A DNA stretch of 64,000 bases from Paracoccaceae bacterium (lineage in GTDB: Bacteria; Pseudomonadota; Alphaproteobacteria; Rhodobacterales; Rhodobacteraceae), in contig JAIXZW010000019.1 in NCBI GenBank assembly GCA_027489375.1, positions 214,326-278,325 of the forward strand. The letters run 5' to 3'. Numbering within the stretch: the first letter of the stretch is position 1; each line of letters opens with the position of its first letter. Shown here in pieces: positions 1 to 7,817 of this stretch. The notes beneath the pieces were generated by a model that worked only from the letters and a program-made list of their open reading frames with translations, was not told the DNA's origin and searched no databases. The position numbers were made by a program, and so were the translations under genes.

Positions 1-264
1 TCGCGCTATGGCATCGACGAGGTTACGGGATCGAGGGACATCCTTGGCGCGCTGCGCGATGCGGCGGGCGGGCGGGCGGATCGTGCGGCGGTGCTGGCGG
101 CGGTCGCCCGCCCCCTGCTGCACGAGATGAAGTCGGGGCGCGGGGTCGGACGGGTGCTGGCAAGCTGGTTCCGCCTGATGGACCCGCGGGCGACGGGACT
201 CGCGCTGCGCGCGTCGGCCATGCGGAACGTGTCCCGCATGGCGCGGCGGTTGCGGCGCGGTTAG
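1..264 (+). CDS. C-terminal fragment of an uncharacterised protein, truncated by the window start
   Basis: Frame 1 is open from base 1 to TAG at 262-264 (SRYGIDEVTGSRDILGALRD...RRLRRG*). No family recognised. Confidence 0.5.
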   Translation, partial: SRYGIDEVTGSRDILGALRDAAGGRADRAAVLAAVARPLLHEMKSGRGVGRVLASWFRLMDPRATGLALRASAMRNVSRMARRLRRG

Positions 265-279
265 GCGCGTGGCGCGGGA

Positions 280-1347
280 TCACTCCTCGGGTTGGAAGAG
301 ATGCGCCTGCGCGGGGTCGAAGCCGAGATCGACGGCGCTTCCGATCGGGTAGACCGCATCGTGGGACAGCGCGGCGATCACCGCCTTGCCGTTGCGCAGG
401 GCCACTTCGACCACGGTTTCCGCGCCGAGACGTTCGGTCAGCGCCACGGTGCCATGCAATTTGCCGGGACCTTCGGCGATGGAGAGGTATTGCGGGCGCA
501 GGCCGAGGATGGCGCGGTCGCCCACGCGGAACGGGCCGCGGCGGGCCGAGACTTCGACCGGATCGAGCGCGTCGTTGAAGACGAGCGCGCTGTTGCCGTT
601 CACCGCCTTGACCGTCACGTCGATGAAATTCATCGAGGGTGCGCCGAGGAAGCCCGCCACGAACAGGTTGGCGGGGTCGTGGTAAAGATCCATCGGCGCG
701 CCGATCTGCATGACCTTGCCATCGCGCAGGACGACGATCTTGTCGGCAAGGGTCATGGCTTCGACCTGATCGTGGGTCACGTAGATCATGGTTGCGCCAA
801 GCTGCTGGTGGAGCTTGCCGATCTCCATCCGCATGTCCATGCGCAAGGCGGCGTCGAGGTTCGAGAGCGGTTCGTCGAACAGGAAGACCTCGGGCTTGCG
901 GACGATGGCGCGGCCGATGGCGACGCGCTGGCGTTGGCCGCCGGAAAGCTGGCTGGGCCGGCGGTCGAGGAGATGTTCCATTTGCAGGATGCGGGCGGCT
1001 TCGGCGACCTTGGCGTCCTTTTCGGCCTTGCTCGCACCGGCGATGGTCAGCCCGAAGGCCACGTTCTCGCGCACGGTCATGTGGGGGAAGATGGCGTAGC
1101 TTTGGAACACCATCGCCACGCCGCGCTGGGCGGGGGGCAGGTCGTTCACCACGGTATCGCCGATGGCGAGGCTGCCCGAGGTGATGTCCTCGAGTCCCGC
1201 GATCATGCGCAGGAGGGTTGATTTGCCGCAGCCGGATGGGCCGACGAAGACGCAGAATTCGCCATCCTGGATGTCGATGTCGACACCCTTGATCACATGG
1301 GCGTTGCCGTAGCTTTTGCGCACGTCGCGCAGGGTGATGCTGGCCAT
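280..1347 (-). CDS. Sugar ABC transporter ATP-binding protein (UgpC/MsmK/MalK-like)
   Basis: Walker A GPSGCGKST, signature LSGGQRQRVAIGRA, Walker B VFLFDEPLSNLDAALR, H-loop YVTHDQVEAM, C-terminal TOBE-like region. Confidence 0.95.
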   Translation of the reverse strand: MASITLRDVRKSYGNAHVIKGVDIDIQDGEFCVFVGPSGCGKSTLLRMIAGLEDITSGSLAIGDTVVNDLPPAQRGVAMVFQSYAIFPHMTVRENVAFGLTIAGASKAEKDAKVAEAARILQMEHLLDRRPSQLSGGQRQRVAIGRAIVRKPEVFLFDEPLSNLDAALRMDMRMEIGKLHQQLGATMIYVTHDQVEAMTLADKIVVLRDGKVMQIGAPMDLYHDPANLFVAGFLGAPSMNFIDVTVKAVNGNSALVFNDALDPVEVSARRGPFRVGDRAILGLRPQYLSIAEGPGKLHGTVALTERLGAETVVEVALRNGKAVIAALSHDAVYPIGSAVDLGFDPAQAHLFQPEE

Positions 1348-1350
1348 GAC

Positions 1351-2346
1351 CTACTCCGCAGCAAGGGAACGGGGCGTGACCCGCAGCAGCCCTTCGGGGC
1401 CGACGGTCACGGGTTCGGGGTCCATCACGTAGCCGCCGAAACGGTCTTTGCCGCCATCGGCGAAGCCGAGGATGACAAGGCCGTCCGGCCCGTCGACGAT
1501 GCGTGCGGCGTAGCGGCGGCAGGGTTCGGCCCCGTCGAAGAACGGGCCGGGGGCGATGCGCCACGGGCCACGGGGATGGTCGGCCACGAGATAGTGGTTG
1601 CCGGTGACGGGGCTTTCGGGATTGTCGCGGCGATACTGTTCCGACCAGTGCTGCGACGAGGTGCAGAACAGGCAATACCAGCGCGAGCCGACCTGAAACA
1701 CCTGGGGCACTTCGAGCTGGCCGAAACCGCCGTGGAAGACGGGGGGCTGGAGTTCCCATGTGACGAGGTCGGGCGAGGTGGCGAAGCCGATGGCGCCGCC
1801 TGCGTTGGGTTCGGGCACGCCGGGAACGCGGGCGGTGAAATACATCAGCCAGCCCTTGCCGTCGGGGTCGCGCATGACCCAGGGGTCGCGCATGGCGCGG
1901 TCGTGCCAATGGCCGACGGCATGGTCGATTTCGTAGCAGTCGGCATTCGGCCCCGCGATGTCGAGGCAGAGGCCGTCGCCGACGCGGGTCCAGTTGTGCA
2001 GGTCGGTCGAGGTGGCGTGGCCGATGCGTTGGTAGAGCGACTGTTCGGCCTTTTTCGTGCCGGTGTAGAACAGGTGCCAAAGCCCGTCGTCGCCGCGCAC
2101 GACGGAGCCTGTCCATGTCGTGCTGTCATCCCATGCCGCGCCGTTGCGCTGCGGGGTGAAGGTGGTGCCCAGATGCGTCCAGTTCACCAGATCGGTCGAG
2201 GTGGCATGGCCCTGCGTCACGTTCAGGTGCCGCAGATCAGGGTCGATCAGGCTTGTCTCGGCCTGCAGGAAATAGCCGTGATAGGTGGCGCCGTCCTTGA
2301 CGTACCAACTGTCCCAGATCCATTTGCCGTCGATTGCGATGACCAT
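1351..2346 (-). CDS. Glycoside hydrolase of the five-bladed beta-propeller type (GH32/43/68-like), no signal peptide
   Basis: 332 codons starting MVIAIDGKWIWDSWYVKDG; motifs WTGSVV, RDPWVMRD, HATSTDLVNW, LEVPQVF; inside the sugar ABC operon. Confidence 0.8.
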   Translation of the reverse strand: MVIAIDGKWIWDSWYVKDGATYHGYFLQAETSLIDPDLRHLNVTQGHATSTDLVNWTHLGTTFTPQRNGAAWDDSTTWTGSVVRGDDGLWHLFYTGTKKAEQSLYQRIGHATSTDLHNWTRVGDGLCLDIAGPNADCYEIDHAVGHWHDRAMRDPWVMRDPDGKGWLMYFTARVPGVPEPNAGGAIGFATSPDLVTWELQPPVFHGGFGQLEVPQVFQVGSRWYCLFCTSSQHWSEQYRRDNPESPVTGNHYLVADHPRGPWRIAPGPFFDGAEPCRRYAARIVDGPDGLVILGFADGGKDRFGGYVMDPEPVTVGPEGLLRVTPRSLAAE

Positions 2347-2357
2347 TTTTCGTCTCC

Positions 2358-3236
2358 TCAGCCCTTCACGCCTGTCGATGCGATCGACGCGATGAAGGCT
2401 TTTTGCAGGTAAAGGTAGAAGGCGAGCACGGGGACGGTGATCATGGAGAGGTAGGCCATCACCTCGCCCCATGCGACGTTGAGCTGGAAGAAGTATTGCA
2501 GGCCCACCATGACGGGGCGGTAGCCTTCCTCCTGCGTGACCATGAGCGGCCAGAGATACTGGTTGTACATCACGAGGAACTTGAGGATCGCCGCCGTGGC
2601 GAGGATCGGGCCGGAAAGCGGCATGACGATCTTGCGGTAGATCTGCGGCCAGCTCGCCCCTTCGACGCGCGCGGCTTCGACGAGTTCGTGGGGCAGGTCT
2701 TTGAAGTATTGCACGAAGAGGTAGATGGTCAGCCCGTCCGCGATGAAAGGCACGATCTGCACGCGGTAGGAATTGAGCCAGCCCCACGTGATCCCGTCCA
2801 GCCCGATCCACGGCAATTTCGACGCGAGCAGGAGGAGGGGGATGGCCGTCGTCTCGAACGGGATGATCAGCGTGGCAAGCAGGATCGAGAGCATGACCCC
2901 GCGTCCCTTCCAGTTGACGAAGACGAAGGCGAAGCCCGCCGCGGAGCAGATTGCGAGCGAGAGGACGACCGTGATGCCCGTCACCAGCACCGAGTTGAAG
3001 ATGAAGGTGGCGACCGGCGCGCGCCGGAAGGCGGCGGAATAGTTTTCAAGGCTGATGTCCCCCACCGGCATGAAGGCGCGGAGCGAGCCGGAGTCCAAGA
3101 GCAATTGCTGGTCGGGCTTGAGGCTCGACATCAGCATGAAGACGAGCGGGAAGATGAAGATCACCGCGATCAGCACCAGAACCGCATAGCGCGTGGCAAG
3201 CCGCAAGCCACGGTTGTCGGGCGAGATGAGGGCCAT
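2358..3236 (-). CDS. Carbohydrate ABC transporter permease (MalG/UgpE-like)
   Basis: Hydrophobic TM segments; EAA loop VEAARVEGASWPQIYRKIVMPLSGP; ATG overlaps the upstream permease stop. Confidence 0.92.
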   Translation of the reverse strand: MALISPDNRGLRLATRYAVLVLIAVIFIFPLVFMLMSSLKPDQQLLLDSGSLRAFMPVGDISLENYSAAFRRAPVATFIFNSVLVTGITVVLSLAICSAAGFAFVFVNWKGRGVMLSILLATLIIPFETTAIPLLLLASKLPWIGLDGITWGWLNSYRVQIVPFIADGLTIYLFVQYFKDLPHELVEAARVEGASWPQIYRKIVMPLSGPILATAAILKFLVMYNQYLWPLMVTQEEGYRPVMVGLQYFFQLNVAWGEVMAYLSMITVPVLAFYLYLQKAFIASIASTGVKG

Positions 3237-4309
3237 CAGCTTTTCTCCCGTGTGAGCCAGCGTTGGATGAGGGAAATCGAAAGGACGATCACGAAGAGGA
3301 TCACCGAGATGGTAGACCCGCCCGAGATGTCCTGTTTGCCATAGCCGCGCTCGATGGCCTGGAACACGATGGTATGCGTGCTGTCGAGCGGGCCGCCGTT
3401 CGTCATCACGTCGATCTGCGCGAAGAGGCCGAAGGCCTGCATGGTGATGACGATGAGGATCAGCACCGCCGTGTTCCGCAGGCCGGGCCATGTGATGTAG
3501 CGGAACACCTGCCATTTCGACGCGCCTTCGATCGCGGCGGCCTCGTAGAGGGTGGGGCTGATGGTTTGCAGGCCCGAAAGCCAGATGACCATGTGGAAGC
3601 CGACCGCCTGCCAGATCGACATGGCGATGATCGAGCCGAGCGCGGTGGACGGATTGCCGAGCCAGTCGATGGGCGGGATCATCCCGAAGCTGAGCGTGCC
3701 GAGCAGGTTGTTCAGCAGGCCGGACTGGCCGTCGTAGATCAGCCGCCAGAGCAGCGAGACGACGACGATCGATACGACGACCGGCATGAAATAGATGGCG
3801 CGGAAGATGTTGATGCCCTTGAGCCTCTGGTTGATCAGCAGCGCGAGGCAGAGGGCAAGGCCGGCCTGAACGGGGGCGACGACGATGACGAAGGTGAAGG
3901 TGTTCACGATCGCCTTCATGAAGACCACATCGCGGGCAAGCACGACCAAGCGCGCATCGCCGCCCGAGGAAAAGCTGAACCACTCGCGCATGCCGTTGAG
4001 GTCGGGGCGGTCGGGGTTGTTGCGGGTGAGGCTGCGGATCGGCGGATATTCGGGCACGCCGTCCTTGAGCACGGTCTGGCCCGCATCGTCCTTTAGCGGT
4101 TCGACCGTCAGCAGGGCGAGGTCGAGGAGCTGGTTGTAATTCGCAAGCCCGACGAACTCTGTCGGGTTGGGCGATACGAGGCGCTGGTTGGTGAAGGACA
4201 GGCCGACCGCAAGCAGGAAGGGCAGGATCACGAAACCCGCGATCAGAAGAACGGCAGGACCGGCCATCAGCCAACCAGTCCTGTTCGATACGGTGAACCG
4301 TGACGCCAT
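3236..4309 (-). CDS. Carbohydrate ABC transporter permease (MalF/UgpA-like)
   Basis: TM segments; EAA loop YEAAAIEGASKWQVFRYITWPGL; start MASRFTVSNRTGWLMAGPAVLLIAGF. Confidence 0.92.
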   Translation of the reverse strand: MASRFTVSNRTGWLMAGPAVLLIAGFVILPFLLAVGLSFTNQRLVSPNPTEFVGLANYNQLLDLALLTVEPLKDDAGQTVLKDGVPEYPPIRSLTRNNPDRPDLNGMREWFSFSSGGDARLVVLARDVVFMKAIVNTFTFVIVVAPVQAGLALCLALLINQRLKGINIFRAIYFMPVVVSIVVVSLLWRLIYDGQSGLLNNLLGTLSFGMIPPIDWLGNPSTALGSIIAMSIWQAVGFHMVIWLSGLQTISPTLYEAAAIEGASKWQVFRYITWPGLRNTAVLILIVITMQAFGLFAQIDVMTNGGPLDSTHTIVFQAIERGYGKQDISGGSTISVILFVIVLSISLIQRWLTREKS

Positions 4310-4421
4310 CGTCGCCTCCGTGCCGGAAAGGTGGGGAAAGGGAGAGCGGTGCGTGACCGCTCTTCCGGTTTCGTGTCGGTTCCCTGCTCCGGCACGGTCG
4401 CCCGTGCCGGAGGAAGGCCGA

Positions 4422-5672
4422 TCAGTGGCCGTAGCCGTTGTTTTTCTCGATATCGGCGTTGATCTCGTCCACGGCGGCGTCGAGCGTTGCGGCAACGTCC
4501 GCACCGTTGGCGATGTCGGCCGCGGCCTTTTCGAAGACCTTGGCTTGCACCAGATAGCCCGGCGTCACCGGACGAACGAGGCCGGACTTGTTCGAGTAGT
4601 CGGCGAAGACGGCGAGCGGGCCGCCCTCTTTGTAGTTGTCGACCATCGCCGCCGCGGTGGGCGTGGCGGGGATCAGGCCGATGCCGTTGGAGAAGTCGGC
4701 GAGGTATTTGTCCTGAAGCGCGAATTCGATGAAGGCGGCAGCGCCTTCGGGGTGCTTCGAATTGGCGGACACGCCGAACTGCCACGAGGCGGCACCGATT
4801 TTCGGCCCGTTGCCAAAGTCGGGCGCGGGCAGGAAGACGGTGTCTTCAAAGGCAGAGAGCGCGCCGAGGGCTGCCCAGTTGCCGTTCCACGAGAAGGCGT
4901 ATTTGCCTGCGGCGAAACCTCCGTCACGGTCGGCGGGGTCTTGCGTCGCCTGGGCGTAGCCGTTCTTGAACAGACCCTGCCACCATTCGCCGAAGGCCAG
5001 AGCGGCATCGCCGTTCAGCGCGCCTTCGGCCGTCTTGTAGGTGGAGCGGTCCACGATGTCGCCGCCGAAGGACTGCAGGAAGGGCGAGAAGGCGTAGGGA
5101 TACCATTCCCCCGTCCATGCCGTGCCGAGGTCGAGCGCGTATTCCCATTTGCCCGACGCCTTGGCGGCATCGAGTGCGGCCATGAATTCGTCCTTGGTCC
5201 ACGGCGCGTCCACGGTCGGGGTGCGCAGCTTCAGCTCTTCCAGCGTGGATTTGCGGGTGACGAGCGCGACGGCGGCGTCCCACAGGCCGATGGAGTAAAG
5301 CTGGCCGTTCCACACGCCCTTGGTGCCGGGGAGGAAGTTGGCGATCTTGGTCTCGTCGATCTTGAGCGGCTGCATGTAGCCTGCCCATGCCCAGTTCGGC
5401 ATGTTCGGGCCGTCGACGTCGAGGATGTCGGGCAGGTTGCCCGCCAGTGCGCCCGCGACGACCGAGTCGTTATAGGCGGCTTGCGGGAAGCTTTGCAGTT
5501 CAACCTTCCAGTCGGACTGGCTTCCGTTGAAGTCGGTGATGATCTGGTTGATGATCTTGCTCTCGACCTCGTTTCCGGCGCCGTGATACCACATCGTCAA
5601 CGTCTCGGCAGAATGCGCCGCAGACGCCCATGCCATGACCGCGACCGAAGCCGCGAGTTTGAAGGCGTTCAT
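4422..5672 (-). CDS. Extracellular sugar-binding protein of an ABC transporter
   Basis: Sec signal MNAFKLAASVAVMAWASAAHSAE; family-1 solute-binding pattern; operonic with permeases. Confidence 0.93.
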   Translation of the reverse strand: MNAFKLAASVAVMAWASAAHSAETLTMWYHGAGNEVESKIINQIITDFNGSQSDWKVELQSFPQAAYNDSVVAGALAGNLPDILDVDGPNMPNWAWAGYMQPLKIDETKIANFLPGTKGVWNGQLYSIGLWDAAVALVTRKSTLEELKLRTPTVDAPWTKDEFMAALDAAKASGKWEYALDLGTAWTGEWYPYAFSPFLQSFGGDIVDRSTYKTAEGALNGDAALAFGEWWQGLFKNGYAQATQDPADRDGGFAAGKYAFSWNGNWAALGALSAFEDTVFLPAPDFGNGPKIGAASWQFGVSANSKHPEGAAAFIEFALQDKYLADFSNGIGLIPATPTAAAMVDNYKEGGPLAVFADYSNKSGLVRPVTPGYLVQAKVFEKAAADIANGADVAATLDAAVDEINADIEKNNGYGH

Positions 5673-5674
5673 TC

Positions 5675-6757
5675 CTAGTCCTCCCTTAGGGTTTTAAACG
5701 TCACAACATTTTCGGGGCGCAGCTCGGGGACCGAGCCACGCCAATGGACCGGTCCGGCCACGAGGACCGGCGCGCGATCATCCCGGCCCTCGCCGGAAAT
5801 CAGGGCCATGAGCCGTTCGCCCGCCCGAACGCCGATGGCGTTGTAGGGCAATTCGACCGTGGTGAGCGGCGGGTAGAGCGTTTCGGCGATGGCGCGGTAA
5901 TTGTCGAAACCGGCGACGCCGATCTCGTCGGGCAGTTTGCGGCCCATCGAGCGCAGGATGCCGTAGACCATCATCGCCATCTGGTCGTTGCCGCAGCAGA
6001 TGACGGTCGGCGGCTGGTCGAGGCGGAGCATGCGGTCGATGCTGTCCCACAAAAGCTGCGGGCCGATTTCCTGCTGGTCGAAATCCACGTGGGCGACAAG
6101 TGCGGGGTCCTGCGCAATGCCCTCTTCGGCGAGCGCGTCACGGTAGCCGAGCGGGCGCAGGCGGCCTGCGACCATTTCGGGGCGCAGCGCAAGATAGGCG
6201 ATGCGGCGGTGGCCCGCGGCGATCAGTCTGCGCACCAGATCATGCTGGAGGCGGCGGTCGTCGGGCAGGACGGACACGGTTCCGCGGCTGTCGAAGCAGT
6301 TCGCCAGAACGAGCGGGGTGTCCTCGGGAAGTTGCGGAAGGTTCACTTCCTGATGGTATTCGGCGACGTAGATCAGCCCTTCGACGCGATGCGACAGGAA
6401 GGTGTCGATCAGATGCGGCACGCGATCCTTGCGGCCCGCCGTATCGGCGATCATCACCGTCATCCCCGAGGATTCAAGCGCACGCTGGATGCCCTGGACG
6501 ATGAAAAGATCGGGCAGGCCCTGTTGCAGGGAGGGTTGGTTGCGGGTCGAGATCGCGCCCGTGATCAGCCCGATGATGCCGGACTTCTGCGCCCGCATCA
6601 TCCGTGCCGCATTGGACCGCACATAGCCGAGGTCGCGCATCGCGGTTTCGACCGCCTCGCGGGTGCGGTCGCCGACCGGCCCGTCGCCGTTCAGCACGCG
6701 GCTGACCGTTTTGGGCGAAACGCCGGCGCGATGCGCGACATCGTAGATGGTCGACAA
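5675..6757 (-). CDS. LacI-family transcriptional regulator
   Basis: N-terminal HTH TIYDVAHRAGVSPKTVSRVLNGDGPVGDRTREAV plus periplasmic-binding-like sensor domain. Confidence 0.95.
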   Translation of the reverse strand: MSTIYDVAHRAGVSPKTVSRVLNGDGPVGDRTREAVETAMRDLGYVRSNAARMMRAQKSGIIGLITGAISTRNQPSLQQGLPDLFIVQGIQRALESSGMTVMIADTAGRKDRVPHLIDTFLSHRVEGLIYVAEYHQEVNLPQLPEDTPLVLANCFDSRGTVSVLPDDRRLQHDLVRRLIAAGHRRIAYLALRPEMVAGRLRPLGYRDALAEEGIAQDPALVAHVDFDQQEIGPQLLWDSIDRMLRLDQPPTVICCGNDQMAMMVYGILRSMGRKLPDEIGVAGFDNYRAIAETLYPPLTTVELPYNAIGVRAGERLMALISGEGRDDRAPVLVAGPVHWRGSVPELRPENVVTFKTLRED

Positions 6758-6819
6758 TCCGGCTCACCTCCCAAGAATGCCAGACGGTGGAGCGGGTCCT
6801 GCCGTGCTGTCCGATGCGG

Positions 6820-6847
6820 TGACATCGGTGTCATGACATCGGTGTCA
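6820..6847. promoter_or_regulatory. Two adjacent LacI-type operators TGACATCGGTGTCA
   Basis: TGACATCGGTGTCA at 6820-6833 and again at 6834-6847. Each is a TGACA-N4-TGTCA dyad, about 63 bp upstream of the lacI-type ATG. Confidence 0.8.
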
Positions 6848-7023
6848 TAACTCCGGTGAGTCTGTCAAGCCGTTGCTTCGCGGGGTGGCTGCGGATGGGT
6901 GAAGCCATCCTTTTGCGCAAACATAGCCTTTTGGGCGCGGCGTGTCGGCTTTCAAAACATGTGTCGGTAAACCATAATCAACTGCGGGCGGTATTTCGCG
7001 CCCGATGTACCTGTCAGATTGAA

Positions 7024-7278
7024 ATGGATTTCCACATGACCGCATTTGATTCCCGAGACATCGCCGCCGATCTGGCTGACCAATTGCTCGTGCTTTCGGC
7101 CATGCACGAGATGATGCGGCAGGCGCCCTTTGACACCCGCGAGATGGTCGAGCTGTGCATCGAAACGGTGGAGCGCTGTCAGGCCTTGACCGTCGCCCTG
7201 TTGCAGGCCCGAAGCGGAGATATGGCGCAGGTCGGCACAAACGAGGCGGAGGCAACGATACACCTTTGGCGGCATTGA
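7024..7278 (+). CDS. Small uncharacterised protein (paralogue 1)
   Basis: MDFHMTAFDSRDIAADLADQLLVLSAMHEMMRQAPFDTREMVELCIETVERCQALTVALLQ...; alternative ATG at 7036; aligns with the product of 7492-7719. Confidence 0.6.
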   Translation: MDFHMTAFDSRDIAADLADQLLVLSAMHEMMRQAPFDTREMVELCIETVERCQALTVALLQARSGDMAQVGTNEAEATIHLWRH

Positions 7279-7356
7279 CGGTTTTGCGCATCGCGTGCTG
7301 CCTTGGGTTGTATTTCGGGAAGGCCATCGCAACCTGACCGCACTGACGCCGCGGCC

Positions 7357-7377
7357 ATTTTATCCTTTTGATAAAAT
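7357..7377. repeat. Perfect AT-rich inverted repeat
   Basis: ATTTTATC-CTTTT-GATAAAAT. Confidence 0.7.
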
Positions 7378-7491
7378 CATATCCGAATGGTCGAGACGGA
7401 TGATCATGGGTGCGCGTGAGGGAAATCCAAATGCTGTCACACTTGGCTTGCGGTGATTCCGGGCATTTACCGGCAATGATTGGAGGACGAA

Positions 7492-7719
7492 TTGAACAAG
7501 AAGCGGATTGACGAGATTACGGTCGGCCTGACGGATGAATTGTTCGCGCTGGCGATGCTGCACGAGTTGTTGGCGCAGCGGGTGGAGGCGCGGCCGATGG
7601 TCGAGATGTGCCAGACCGCAGTGGGGCGTTGCCAGAAATTGACGGCGTGCCTGTCGCTTTCGGGCGCGCAGGCGATGCGGCACGCCGCGGCGCCCGAATC
7701 GGTGCAGCGGGTCGTGTAG
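7492..7719 (+). CDS. Small uncharacterised protein (paralogue 2)
   Basis: LNKKRIDEITVGLTDELFALAMLHELLAQRVEARPMVEMCQTAVGRCQKLTACL...; similar to 7024-7278; TTG start near 7492 after GGAGG. Confidence 0.55.
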   Translation: MNKKRIDEITVGLTDELFALAMLHELLAQRVEARPMVEMCQTAVGRCQKLTACLSLSGAQAMRHAAAPESVQRVV

Positions 7720-7733
7720 AGGCGCGGCGGGGC

Positions 7734-7761
7734 GGCGCAGAGGGCGGCACCTCTCTGCGCC
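7734..7761 (+). terminator. GC-rich stem-loop downstream of paralogue 2
   Basis: GGCGCAGAG/CTCTGCGCC 9-bp stem; no T-tract. Confidence 0.4.
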
Positions 7762-7817
7762 GCGCCAAGAGCGGTTGGCGGTCGAATGTGGCCTTTGCCG
7801 CAGGGCCATGTTAACCC

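Noticed and set aside
23-2116. 697-aa ORF at the left edge listed in the track
   Set aside because: Highly Arg/Pro-rich translation antisense or out of frame to the GH and ABC ATPase genes; no motif support.
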